From Bacillota bacterium (lineage in GTDB: Bacteria; Bacillota; Desulfotomaculia; Desulfotomaculales; Ammonificaceae), in assembly GCA_040755295.1 (NCBI GenBank), contig JBFMBK010000017.1:1-56501 (forward strand): a DNA stretch of 56,501 nucleotides. The letters are read 5' to 3'. The notes under the pieces are model-generated. The model was not told the origin of the DNA. It made no database searches and was given only the letters and a program-made list of their open reading frames with translations. Every line of letters begins with the position of its first letter. The stretch's first letter is position 1. This document shows positions 1-7,604 of this stretch, one piece after another. The position numbers and the translations under genes are program-made.

Positions 1-103
1 TTCTTCTCTCCCATGACTAAGCTCATGAGAAAGAGGTTCAGGTTGACCCAATTCGTTTCCCTCCTTTTTTTGGAGGGGGTCAATTTTCAACCGCCGTATG
101 GGG

Positions 104-1219
104 TCAGTTTATCACCGCCGATGACAAGGGGGAAAGGGTTTTAAAAACGCCCTCAATGAGCGAAAGTTTTGCCCTTACCGCAGTTGCCATGTCGGTTTCA
201 AAACCCAACCGCAAAGCCAGACGGCAAAGCCACCGCGACGAGTACACCGGCCTAAGTTTTTTCACCTCGCCGGTTACGACTGCCCGGTATACTTCCCCTA
301 ATGTAAACCACTCGTCGCCGTCCCTTTGGTGGAAATCGTGATACATAATTCGTCCGTCTCCGGTTTTATAAAACGCTGCCGAAGGTTTTGTCTCCTCGTG
401 ACCTGGCAGAATGCATTTAAACACACGTCCGATATGATTTACCCTCCGTCCCGCCAGCCATGCAAGTCCTAATGCAATTTCCGGTATAGCGGCGAGGTTG
501 GTGCCGTCAGGGATAAGCATATTCTCAATAGGTGACAGGGGAGGGAATGGTATCAATCCTTTTAATTCGTCCAAGGGTTGTTGCATAACGTCAGGGCTTT
601 CCTGAGGGCTTACGGTGGTTTCCTTTAAGAAAAGTTCTATTGCTTCGCAGGGAGTTCGCCAAACACCACTTTCCAAGCCTTCGAGAACCACATCGGTATC
701 ATATCCGGTGGAAAGATCGTCAACGTGAACAAAGGTTTCTTTCACACCAGTTTCCGGATGGACTCTGCCCGGCCATTTTAGGGCCTTGCTTCTTTCACCC
801 GAAGGGAAAACTTCACAATCGATGCGTGCTTTCTGCATTACCGCATTTCCAAAATTGCAGGCCGTTTGAACCCCTAACGGACGGTCTGGGAAAAGCCAGC
901 AATGGTATCCCTTCTTGCCGCTAACTGAAACTAAAGGTATACAGTTTTTAGGTAATGCGTCCAACAGTTTTTTAACATCCTCGCCCGGTCCGTCAATATC
1001 CCATCCGATGAAATGACAATCACCTTCAACGCCGATAGGGGAAACCCCAATGCTTAACGTGTTTAAGTGTTTTGTGTTATACTGGTTGTGGTTTAGTGTC
1101 TTCCAATTACCGTTCAGGTAGGCTGCTATACGGATTGGTGTCCACCATAGTCCGTAAATAGGGAGGCCCCGGTTGTGGGCCGGGGCCTCAAAGGCTTTTC
1201 TTTTTAGCGTATTCATCAT
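104..1219 (-). CDS. AEP-type primase/replication protein of a mobile element
   Basis: A 371-residue protein, probably the replication primase of a plasmid-, phage- or ICE-like element. The middle has an archaeo-eukaryotic primase signature: GWDIDGPGED supplies acidic metal ligands, followed by SVSGKKGYHCW, the usual S-G-x-x-G-x-H motif. Farther on, CILPGHEETKPSA resembles the zinc/PriCT-type motif found after such primases. I start it at the ATG at 1219 because AGAAGGAA lies about 9 bases upstream; the reading frame opens 10 codons earlier without a ribosome site. This ATG overlaps the stop of the preceding gene as ATGA, so the two are probably translationally coupled. No helicase domain follows inside the window. 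The family call is from motifs only; the exact primase subfamily is uncertain. Confidence 0.6.
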   Translation of the reverse strand: MMNTLKRKAFEAPAHNRGLPIYGLWWTPIRIAAYLNGNWKTLNHNQYNTKHLNTLSIGVSPIGVEGDCHFIGWDIDGPGEDVKKLLDALPKNCIPLVSVSGKKGYHCWLFPDRPLGVQTACNFGNAVMQKARIDCEVFPSGERSKALKWPGRVHPETGVKETFVHVDDLSTGYDTDVVLEGLESGVWRTPCEAIELFLKETTVSPQESPDVMQQPLDELKGLIPFPPLSPIENMLIPDGTNLAAIPEIALGLAWLAGRRVNHIGRVFKCILPGHEETKPSAAFYKTGDGRIMYHDFHQRDGDEWFTLGEVYRAVVTGEVKKLRPVYSSRWLCRLALRLGFETDMATAVRAKLSLIEGVFKTLSPLSSAVIN

Positions 1220-1548
1220 ACAACCTGTTCCTTCTGACGTTTTTCCCAATAACGCAGCGGTAAATATTTGCGAAAGCCGAAACTGCCGATTTTACGGGAA
1301 ACAGCTTTTTCCAAAAAGGTTTCGAAATCAACGTAGAACTTCGTTTCAGTGTCACGTTCTCTGAGCAGAATCCCTTTGCAGCCTAATGCTTGTAATTCTC
1401 GGACATTGGATTCGTCTAAACCGTAAGCGTCCATCACATATAATTTGTGTCTTAATGCAACGGATTTATGGAATACGCGGTCCGTGTCCATAATTCCGGA
1501 AACAACATTTCTACCATTGAACCTGACATAAAGCCGAACGCTTTTCAC
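1216..1548 (-). CDS. hypothetical protein of the mobile element
   Basis: A 110-residue basic protein that I do not recognise. It starts with GTG after AAGGAGTG and its stop overlaps the start of the downstream primase gene, so the two form a small operon. It has no membrane segment or cysteine cluster. Central residues resemble a mixed alpha/beta fold (…KLYVMDAYGLDESNV, CKGILLRERDTE). Its position next to a primase suggests a replication or accessory role, but this is only context. Confidence 0.5.
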   Translation of the reverse strand: MKSVRLYVRFNGRNVVSGIMDTDRVFHKSVALRHKLYVMDAYGLDESNVRELQALGCKGILLRERDTETKFYVDFETFLEKAVSRKIGSFGFRKYLPLRYWEKRQKEQVV

Positions 1549-1571
1549 TTGAGAAACACTCCTTCCAATAA

Positions 1572-1601
1572 AAAAGGCCGGGTGTGATATCCCGGCCTTT
1601 T
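1572..1601 (-). terminator. intrinsic terminator, usable in both directions
   Basis: An 11-bp perfect stem (AAAAGGCCGGG with CCCGGCCTTTT, 8-base loop). On the minus strand it is followed by a T-rich run. It lies just after the small HTH gene ending at 1625 and just before the start of the gene at 1548, so it can end the HTH transcript. Confidence 0.7.
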
Positions 1602-1624
1602 CGTTTTAAGTTTTTGGTGCTAAA

Positions 1625-1801
1625 TTACAGATTGGTTCCAAGAATACGTTCTACCGCTTCTTTTAACACAAGTTGTTTCCGTAATCCTAGATTACGGTTG
1701 ATCGTTGGCAGTTTTCCGTCAGCTATTAGTCTTCTTACCGTGCCGAGACTGAGCCCTAAGGTTACAGACGTTTCCCGAACCGATAGCGTTTGCTTCTGCA
1801 T
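1625..1801 (-). CDS. excisionase-family helix-turn-helix protein
   Basis: A 58-residue protein read from ATG at 1801 with GGAGGAG 6-8 bases upstream. The sequence MQKQTLSVRETSVTLGLSL continues to GTVRRLIADGKLPTI. This matches the winged helix-turn-helix of excisionase/MerR-like small proteins (typically L-x-V-x-E-A-A-x-L-G-x-S-x-x-T-V-x-R-L-I-x-x-G-x-L-P). Such proteins bind att or promoter DNA of integrated elements and control excision or gene expression. It sits between two hairpin terminators and is flanked by element genes on the same strand. Family assignment is good; whether it is a true Xis or a repressor cannot be told. Confidence 0.7.
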   Translation of the reverse strand: MQKQTLSVRETSVTLGLSLGTVRRLIADGKLPTINRNLGLRKQLVLKEAVERILGTNL

Positions 1802-1849
1802 AATCTCTCCTCCTTTCCACTAAAAGTCCTACAACCGCCAAAACAAAAA

Positions 1850-1870
1850 AGCCACCCGAAATGGATGGCT
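1850..1870 (-). terminator. probable intrinsic terminator
   Basis: Stem AGCCACCC with GGATGGCT (one C-A mismatch), followed on the minus strand by a run of T. It lies downstream of the gene ending at 2044 and just upstream of the HTH gene's ribosome site, so it probably separates the two transcripts. Confidence 0.6.
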
Positions 1871-2043
1871 CTTCGTTTTTTCAATTCTTGTTATTTTTCA
1901 GATCCCGTAAAATAAAAAAACGCCCCTTAACCATTAGGGACAATACACCCAATTTAATTTTAGCAGGGTGTAAACGGATAAGTAAAGGACATTTTTCGGA
2001 CATTTTCCGAACATCGGCGACCGGATATAGCTGATGGTATTAA

Positions 2044-2958
2044 CTATTCTTTTCTTAAGGTTATAGTCTTATAAAGTGGCATTCCCAATTTCCTTTTAAC
2101 ATCTTGTAATAGGGCTTCGTCTTGTTTTGAGTACCACTCGGGTAGAATTCCGGAGTTTTTACGTCTGATAGACTGTCTTTGGTTATGAATCGACCTAATA
2201 AGCGGCAGTAACTTTTGAACGCAGTCTTCAATGTAAGCCATAAGTATCGATAATATTTCCCATTGAGGGCCGAGTTCAGCCCGAAGCTCGATTTCCCGTT
2301 CCGCATCACGTTGTTTGTGATTACGAACAATTTTCAAAACCACATTTTCTCCTGGGAGAACCAAACCGGCCGGTGAACCAACTATCACCGGGTGCAGTTT
2401 GACCTTAATCCTATTTCGTAGTAATTCCATTAGAGCAACTATTTCGTGAACATTAGTGAGGCTTTCCGGCTCTGATTCTATTCGATCTTTTAATACCTCG
2501 CTGGCTTCTTTATAGTCATGGAGGCATACAGGATAATCCTGTCTTTCTAAAGTCAATAAGGCCATTTCAAGTATCGAGGTCTTTCGTAAAAGGCTTCTTC
2601 GTTTTTCATATTGAGTTTGGCAGGAGGGACAACGCTGGCGTATGAACGGGTTTTGCGTTGGTATCAATAATCCGCAGTCCCAGCACAGGGATGGACCCAG
2701 TTTGGCAAAATGCTTTTTTACACGGGCCGAAGCTGCACGCTTTGTGAAGGTTTCTAAACGAATGCAATGAAGTTCATTAAAAACTGATTGAAGTTTATTA
2801 TAATTTAACGGAAGTTCGTCAGAATTTAATTCCCAAAAAGAAAGGCAAGGTGTTGCTTCGTTAGCTAGAATCAAAATGCATGCATGTCTTACAGTGACAA
2901 AACCTATATCTTGGCATGCAAAATTTTGAACTTTAACAAGTTTCTTAGCTTGTATCAT
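2044..2958 (-). CDS. hypothetical zinc-ribbon protein of the mobile element
   Basis: A 304-residue protein that I do not recognise. Residues about 92-115 carry a zinc-ribbon pattern: CWDC, then about 16 residues, then CPSC. The C-terminal half is helical and charged (EREIELRAELGPQWEIL). It starts at ATG 2958 with GGGAG upstream. The low GC and its place between an ArpU-like regulator and an HTH protein fit an accessory gene of an integrated element. The zinc ribbon suggests DNA or RNA binding; nothing further can be supported. Confidence 0.5.
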   Translation of the reverse strand: MIQAKKLVKVQNFACQDIGFVTVRHACILILANEATPCLSFWELNSDELPLNYNKLQSVFNELHCIRLETFTKRAASARVKKHFAKLGPSLCWDCGLLIPTQNPFIRQRCPSCQTQYEKRRSLLRKTSILEMALLTLERQDYPVCLHDYKEASEVLKDRIESEPESLTNVHEIVALMELLRNRIKVKLHPVIVGSPAGLVLPGENVVLKIVRNHKQRDAEREIELRAELGPQWEILSILMAYIEDCVQKLLPLIRSIHNQRQSIRRKNSGILPEWYSKQDEALLQDVKRKLGMPLYKTITLRKE

Positions 2959-2984
2959 TGACGATACTCCCTGAAAAATATAAA

Positions 2985-2998
2985 CCGTCCGGGGACGG
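2985..2998 (-). terminator. short GC hairpin between element genes
   Basis: CCGTC pairs with GACGG around a four-base loop, flanked by AT-rich DNA and T runs on either strand. It lies between two minus-strand genes and may terminate the upstream one (3100-3708). The stem is short, so this is tentative; it could also be an operator. Confidence 0.35.
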
Positions 2999-3099
2999 CT
3001 ATTTTTAAAGAATAAAATACCACTTTACTGAATAATATCACAAACCTTTGCATTTTGCAAGGAATTAGTCTCATCTTCTGTGGATAACTTTTCTACTTC

Positions 3100-3708
3100 T
3101 CAGAGTTGGCTCTTGGCGGCCAAATCCTCAAGTTTATCCGTGAACTTTTTCTTCCAACGAAAGAATGTGGCACGGGATATGTTAAGTTTCTTCATGATCC
3201 ACTTCGTATCTTTATGGTCCAAATACTTATACTTAATTAGCTGCTGCTCTTCTGGAGAAAATTGCTCAACTACGCTCTTAAAAGTCAGTAACATTTGTCT
3301 CACCTTTAAGATAATGCTAATTCTATTTTCAGCACTTTCAAGAATTCCCGCTTCGTCCTCTGATAACTCTCTGCCTGCAGTTTTTAGCCCCCGTAACCTA
3401 GCAAGTAACTTATGGCTAATACCTAAAAAAGGAATTCCCCAATGATCTTCCCGGCGATCAAGTGTCCAAAAGGCAAACTCCAAGTCTTGTAGCCAATCAC
3501 TTATTTGTTTTCTGGTATAGTGTCGGTTCCTAATTAATGGTTTTGAAATAGGGCAATTGCTTATACATAAGTTCGTAAATTCTTCACAGAAAGCACAGCA
3601 AATAGTCTTGGTGTTTTTGCTACACATGCGGCTTTCCCTACAGTTATTATCTTTTCTGAAAGGGCAATATTTTGCCACCTGCACTAAAAGAGGTTTAAGG
3701 TTAATCAT
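3100..3708 (-). CDS. ArpU/sigma-like transcriptional regulator with cysteine-rich N-terminus
   Basis: A 202-residue protein. The C-terminal 60 residues (FSPEEQQLIKYKYLDHKD, then MKKLNISRATFFRWKKKF) are like the region-4-type HTH of phage late regulators of the ArpU/RinA type. These activate or control late or packaging transcription. The N-terminal 50 residues hold at least eight cysteines (CPFRKDNNC, C, CCAFC, C, C), which could bind zinc or an iron-sulfur cluster. I do not know another member with this N-terminus. It is the first minus-strand gene of the low-GC region. Function as a regulator is likely; the cysteine domain is unexplained. Confidence 0.55.
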   Translation of the reverse strand: MINLKPLLVQVAKYCPFRKDNNCRESRMCSKNTKTICCAFCEEFTNLCISNCPISKPLIRNRHYTRKQISDWLQDLEFAFWTLDRREDHWGIPFLGISHKLLARLRGLKTAGRELSEDEAGILESAENRISIILKVRQMLLTFKSVVEQFSPEEQQLIKYKYLDHKDTKWIMKKLNISRATFFRWKKKFTDKLEDLAAKSQL

Positions 3709-3787
3709 TGTTTATACTTTCATATTTTTTTACTTTATAATACCATTTATCATAAAGGAAACCAAATTACAGTACGGAGGTATAAAA

Positions 3788-4057
3788 ATGCCTGCTTACA
3801 ACGGGACTATCAAAAAGGATTATCAGAGTCTTATCGAGGATATACATCTTTGGCTTGAAGAAGTTAAAGATTCTAGATCAGGGCTCAGAAATTGGTATGG
3901 TTCATTTTCTATACCACATGAAAAGAATATTGAACCCGGAGGTCTTTATAGACTTACACTTGAAGACGGAAGATCGGGAGATATTATCATTAGCAATGTA
4001 CAAATAGACGAAAACGAGGTTTTTATACGATTTATGGGTACTGGGCCTTTAAAATAG
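3788..4057 (+). CDS. small hypothetical protein
   Basis: An 89-residue protein starting at ATG 3788 with a good ribosome site (CGGAGG, 7 bases upstream). It has a short N-terminal helix (YQSLIEDIHLWLEEVKD) and then a beta-rich part (GLYRLTLEDGRSGDIIISN, ENEVFIRFMGTG). It has no membrane segment and I do not recognise the family. It is the only plus-strand gene before the tRNA junction and has the low GC of the mobile region. A TATAAT-like hexamer at 3736-3741 may be its -10 site, but no good -35 is spaced correctly. Confidence 0.55.
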   Translation: MPAYNGTIKKDYQSLIEDIHLWLEEVKDSRSGLRNWYGSFSIPHEKNIEPGGLYRLTLEDGRSGDIIISNVQIDENEVFIRFMGTGPLK

Positions 4058-4207
4058 TAATATTAGCTGTTAGGTTTCAAGTAATTGCTATTAACAAATT
4101 AAGGCCGAAGTAAAGAAAAAACTATTGCTAATTCTAATTAAGTTGGTTTAAATTAAAACATATAAGACCGTTGTCGGTGACGGGGTAGGCTAACAGGCAA
4201 ATGCAGT

Positions 4208-4291
4208 AGCGACGCGGGTTTGCAGGTTCGAAAGTAAGGCGACGGTCTGCAAAACCGTTATTCGGCAGTTCGACTCTGCCTGTCGCCTCCA
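4208..4291 (+). tRNA. tRNA-Cys (GCA), intact 3' half, abnormal 5' half
   Basis: The 3' half is unmistakable. The anticodon arm at 4242-4258 (stem ACGGT/ACCGT) has loop CTGCAAA with anticodon GCA at 4249-4251. The T arm at 4264-4280 is GGCAG-TTCGACT-CTGCC. The acceptor 3' strand TGTCGCC is followed by T and an encoded CCA at 4289-4291. The 5' half is not canonical. The best acceptor partner is AGCGACG at 4208-4214 (one mismatch, one wobble), and I cannot fold a D arm between it and the anticodon stem. Either the gene is divergent, or this is the 3' copy left at the end (attR) of an element integrated into tRNA-Cys. The change from AT-rich mobile DNA to GC-richer core DNA at this point favours the second reading. 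Confidence 0.6.
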
Positions 4292-4304
4292 AAATATGTT
4301 GAAG

Positions 4305-4343
4305 CGGCAAGGGTTTCCGGGACGGAGATTCTTGCCGTTCTTT
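4305..4343 (+). terminator. possible terminator after the tRNA
   Basis: CGGCAAG at 4305-4311 pairs with CTTGCCG at 4331-4337, followed by TTCTTTATT. The loop is long (19 bases). It would fit as the end of a tRNA transcript. The stretch 4344-4472 shows no gene or site I can recognise. Confidence 0.4.
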
Positions 4344-4472
4344 ATTAATAAGTGTATCTTGGGGGACAAACCTGAGATATGCAGCGCCGGATGAGACTTG
4401 GGTGAAGGACGTTGACGTCGCGCTTGTTATGAACCTCATAGGTATCTGCCCTCCGGAATAATTTATAAACTT

Positions 4473-4498
4473 TGAAAGAAATCCGGCTTACCATCGTC
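4473..4498 (+). promoter_or_regulatory. ECF-type promoter upstream of the sigma gene
   Basis: TGAAAG, a 16-base spacer and CGTC, close to the known SigW/ECF pattern TGAAAC-N16-CGT. It lies 165 bases upstream of the ECF sigma gene, as expected for autoregulation. Between it and the gene, a perfect 12-base palindrome (AACGACGTCGTT) occurs near 4536-4547 and could be a further site. It is a motif match only. Confidence 0.45.
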
Positions 4499-4661
4499 TA
4501 AACTATTAGATGACTGTAATACCCGGCTTGAAAGAAACGACGTCGTTCTTAGGGTGGGACCGTTTCGGACGGTTACCGGAGGCCGGAGGAAGAATCGGGT
4601 AAACTAAAGGTTAAAAGTCCGGATTCAGCGCGGTTTCAAAAAGCGAAAAGGGGCATCTCAT

Positions 4662-5279
4662 TTGGTTTCGGACGAAATTCTGGTGAAAAGGACCTTGAAC
4701 GGTGATCTGGGGGCTTACGGGGAACTGGTGCAGAGGTACCAGGATAAAATCTTCGGGTACGCCGTCAGGATGCTTGCGCCCGAAGACGCACGCGATGCCG
4801 CGCAGGAAGTTTTCATAAGGGTTTTTCAGGCTTTACCGCGGTTCGACTTCAGGGCGGGTTTTGACACGTGGCTTTACAGGGTCGCGACTAACCTGTGCAT
4901 CGACCTTTCGCGCCGGCACGCAAGGGAGCGAAGCCGAAAACTGCCGCTGGAGGCGTGCGGTGTTACGGAATCGTTGAAGAACGTCCGTGCCGGACCGGAA
5001 GAGGCCCTCCTTCAGAAGGAAAGGCTGGAGAACCTGAGACGGGCGGTATACGCCCTGCCCGAAGGTTACAAGGCGGCCCTTGTGCTGCATCACTACCAGG
5101 GGCTCAGTTATAGAGACGTGGCGGAAGTCACGGGCCTATCGGAGAAAACGGTCGCCACCAGGATACACAGGGCTAAACTGATGTTGAAAAACGAATTGTT
5201 GGGGGGTGACGGCGGTGCGCTGCCGGAAGGTAAAAGAACTGCTCGGCAGATATCAGGCAGGGGAATGCCGGTCGTCTGA
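4662..5279 (+). CDS. ECF RNA polymerase sigma factor
   Basis: A 205-residue sigma-70 family factor of the extracytoplasmic-function class. Region 2 (about residues 22-90) has YQDKIFGYAVRML, DAAQEVFIRVFQ and FDTWLYRVATNLCID. Region 4 (about 125-178) has LPEGYKAALVLHHYQGLSYRD followed by GLSEKTVATRIHRAK, the HTH that reads the -35 site. It starts with TTG and has AAAAGGGG 8 bases upstream. The 3' end overlaps the anti-sigma gene by about 74 bases in another frame, a tight coupling. The next genes encode membrane proteins, so envelope stress is the likely signal. The last 25 residues past region 4 look unstructured and arise from the overlap. Confidence 0.9.
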   Translation: MVSDEILVKRTLNGDLGAYGELVQRYQDKIFGYAVRMLAPEDARDAAQEVFIRVFQALPRFDFRAGFDTWLYRVATNLCIDLSRRHARERSRKLPLEACGVTESLKNVRAGPEEALLQKERLENLRRAVYALPEGYKAALVLHHYQGLSYRDVAEVTGLSEKTVATRIHRAKLMLKNELLGGDGGALPEGKRTARQISGRGMPVV

Positions 5280-5721
5280 GGCCGGGGAAATATCCGAACA
5301 CCTTGCCGGCTGCGGGGAGTGCTCCAAGGAGCTGGAGGATCTACGGCAAATCGACTACCTGCTCGACCTCTGGCAACCGGATCCGGCGCCCCGGGACCTG
5401 CTGAACGCCGTCATGGAAAACGTGGCGCTAAGCAGCCGCCGCGCGGGTCACACCCTTCCAACAATGCCGGAGCCCCAAAAGGCCGGTTTCCCGGTGACCA
5501 TGAGGAAACCGTACACCGTGTTCTTTGACGTTGTAACGGCTGCCGCGGTTTGTCTGGCGCTGGCGTGGGGGTTAGGCCCCCGGCTGGACGGCGTGGAAAT
5601 GACCGATACCGGGAAGGGTGTCAACGCGGTGGTATCCTCATACGTCAGGACGACCGATAACGTTGTGACACGCGCCACTGTAATGGCCGATGAATACAGC
5701 CAGAGGATATTCACGAAATAG
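5206..5721 (+). CDS. zinc-finger (zf-HC2) anti-sigma factor
   Basis: A 171-residue membrane protein. Its N-terminus carries the ZAS/zf-HC2 motif of anti-sigma factors: C-R-K near residue 6 and HLAGCGEC (H-x3-C-x2-C) near residue 31. One hydrophobic segment (VFFDVVTAAAVCLALAWGL, about residues 106-124) puts the N-terminus in the cytoplasm to hold the sigma factor and about 45 residues outside. The start is GTG at 5206, inside the sigma gene. Gene order sigma then anti-sigma is standard. The outer domain is short and gives no hint of the signal. Confidence 0.8.
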   Translation: MTAVRCRKVKELLGRYQAGECRSSEAGEISEHLAGCGECSKELEDLRQIDYLLDLWQPDPAPRDLLNAVMENVALSSRRAGHTLPTMPEPQKAGFPVTMRKPYTVFFDVVTAAAVCLALAWGLGPRLDGVEMTDTGKGVNAVVSSYVRTTDNVVTRATVMADEYSQRIFTK

Positions 5722-5830
5722 TGCGCCATGCACCCGAAGCCGCTCTGTTAAAAGAATGAAAATGGGGCATGGCAGCTCACGAACGAACCGTAATTCGGAG
5801 CGCCCATTTTTATGAAGGAGTGAGTTTGAA

Positions 5831-6457
5831 TTGAAATGCGTTAACCATCCGGATGCAGAGGCCGAAGTGCTATGTGTTTTGTGCAAGACGCCGGTTTGTC
5901 CGGAATGCCGGGTGACGTTGCGGGGAGCGGATTACTGCCGCCCCTGCCTCGAAGGGAAGGTGGCGGCAACCGGCGGTACGGTGAGCGGGGAAAAGAGCGT
6001 GTTTCTTGCTTTCCTGTTGTCCCTCATTCCGGGCGTGGGCTACATGTACCTTGAAATGATGGATAGGGGTCTGCAGACGCTGATCATCTTTTTCGGCACG
6101 ATATTTGTGGCGGCGATGACCGGATTGGGTCCTCTTACGGCGCTGGTCATACCGGTGCTGATGTTTTACAGCATATTCGACACGCTGCAGCTCGCGAGGA
6201 AGATGCGGGAAGGTGTTCCGGTAGAAGACAGGCCGCTGGTCGACCTCGGCAAACACAATAAGTGGCGCGATTACCTGGGATACGCGCTGATCGTGTTAGG
6301 CGCGGTGGCTCTTCTCAACAATTATCTGCCGTACGTGTTCAGATATGGGACCGTGCACAGGTTGATTTCCCCTCTGTTGATAATCGGTGTCGGGGTATTG
6401 ATCCTGTATCAAAACTTGAAGGGGAGGAAGGACGATGGCGGCGAAGGGAACGGTTAA
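5831..6457 (+). CDS. B-box zinc-finger multi-TM membrane protein
   Basis: A 208-residue protein. The N-terminus (CVNHPDAEAEVLCVLCKTP, then CPECRV, ADYCRPC) is a B-box-type zinc finger as found at the front of many Firmicute membrane proteins. Four or five hydrophobic segments follow (FLAFLLSLIPGVGYMYL, LIIFFGTIFVAAMTGLG, LVIPVLMFYSIF, YALIVLGAVALL, LISPLLIIGVGVLILY). Start TTG with AAGGAG about 11 bases upstream. It overlaps the next gene by 23 bases. With its neighbour it probably forms an envelope-associated pair controlled by the ECF sigma factor. No enzymatic motif is seen. Confidence 0.7.
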   Translation: MKCVNHPDAEAEVLCVLCKTPVCPECRVTLRGADYCRPCLEGKVAATGGTVSGEKSVFLAFLLSLIPGVGYMYLEMMDRGLQTLIIFFGTIFVAAMTGLGPLTALVIPVLMFYSIFDTLQLARKMREGVPVEDRPLVDLGKHNKWRDYLGYALIVLGAVALLNNYLPYVFRYGTVHRLISPLLIIGVGVLILYQNLKGRKDDGGEGNG

Positions 6458-7502
6458 AGCCGGGCCCATTACTCTGGCCTTCGGGCTGATACTGGGCGGC
6501 TTGTTGATACTGCTTTATAACTTTCACGTGATCACCCGGCCGGAAGTGCTCTGGAAACTGTGGCCGCTGCTGTTGATCGGTCTGGGGGCGGAATATTTCC
6601 TGAAAAGGGCTCTCAACCGCGAGGAAGAGGTGCAGATCCACGCGGCCAGCGTGATACTGATAGTAATGATCATCCTGGCGGGCGGCGCCCTGTACGCGGC
6701 CACGTTCGCCGGCAGGAACCTTGACCGGATAATAAGCGGAATCCCGTGGCACCAGGCGGAGCTCACCCATACGACGACCTGGACGGCGAACGCCATCGAC
6801 GTAAAGCCTGGGCAGAAACTGAGCATCGAAAACCGGCGGGGTAAGATCGAGCTGCTGCCGGCTGCCGGCGGGAAGCTGGAGGTTAAGGCGTTGATCCACT
6901 CGCCGGAAAGCGGTCCGGCGAGGGATCTGGCCGGGACGCTCAAACCGGAAATCAGCTCCGGCGACGCGATTTTCATCCGCGTTCCGGAAAACACCGGTTT
7001 CAACCATCGCATTTATACCGACCTCGAGGTGCGGGTTCCCGAGGGAATGGACATAGATGTGGAGAATACCGCCGGGCGGGTGGTTGCGGAAGACGTCTAT
7101 GCCGACCTGAAGGTCAGCGGCACCGCGGGGGCGATCGAGCTGACGCGGATCGGCGGCGATATTGAGGCAAGGAACAACGCCGGCGGGATTTTCGTGAAGG
7201 ACCCGGGCGGCGACGTGACCGCCGGGACCAACGCGGGCTCAATCACCCTTTCTTCGGCGCGCCCTTTGGCGAAGAATTACGAACTGAGAAGCGACACCGG
7301 ACGGGTCGTGTTCCAACTGCCAAGGGAGTCAGATTTGTCTATAAACGCCGAATCAAGCATAGGTCCGGTCCTGGTCAGCGGCCTGCCGGGCGCTGCAAAA
7401 ACCCCGGGTCCGGGAAGCTCTTTCAACTACAAGCTGGGAGAAGGGAAGGGCAGCGCCGTGTTGCGCGTCGCGACGGGGGCGATAAACATCTCGGTCAGAT
7501 AG
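6435..7502 (+). CDS. DUF5668/DUF4097-type membrane-anchored beta-helix protein
   Basis: A 355-residue protein. Three hydrophobic segments lie in the first 100 residues (ITLAFGLILGGLLILLYNF, LWKLWPLLLIGLGAEYFL, ASVILIVMIILAGGALYAA), as in LiaI/DUF5668 proteins. The rest, from about residue 115, is a repetitive beta-rich domain with short G-x-I/V repeats (AGAIELTRIGGDIEARN, AGGIFVKDPGGDVTAGT), as in DUF4097 adhesin-like domains. Such proteins sit in the membrane with the beta-helix exposed and often accompany envelope-stress regulators. It follows the B-box protein with a 23-base overlap and is followed by a strong terminator, so it ends the sigma operon. Confidence 0.7.
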   Translation: MAAKGTVKAGPITLAFGLILGGLLILLYNFHVITRPEVLWKLWPLLLIGLGAEYFLKRALNREEEVQIHAASVILIVMIILAGGALYAATFAGRNLDRIISGIPWHQAELTHTTTWTANAIDVKPGQKLSIENRRGKIELLPAAGGKLEVKALIHSPESGPARDLAGTLKPEISSGDAIFIRVPENTGFNHRIYTDLEVRVPEGMDIDVENTAGRVVAEDVYADLKVSGTAGAIELTRIGGDIEARNNAGGIFVKDPGGDVTAGTNAGSITLSSARPLAKNYELRSDTGRVVFQLPRESDLSINAESSIGPVLVSGLPGAAKTPGPGSSFNYKLGEGKGSAVLRVATGAINISVR

Positions 7503-7530
7503 AAACCGGGCCCAAACTCGTGCGAAAGTC

Positions 7531-7568
7531 AAAAAGGACCGGTCCGTTCTGCGGGGCCGGTCCTTTTT
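7531..7568. terminator. bidirectional intrinsic terminator
   Basis: A 12-bp perfect stem, AAAAAGGACCGG with CCGGTCCTTTTT, with A and T runs at its feet. It lies between the convergent sigma operon and the DEAD-box helicase gene and can serve both. Confidence 0.9.
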
Positions 7569-7604
7569 CCCCTGGTTACGAAAGCCATGTGTCTATAGTC
7601 TGTC

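Noticed and set aside
4134-4439. A 101-codon minus-strand frame across the tRNA
   Set aside because: It is the reverse complement of a tRNA half; such frames are common artefacts.
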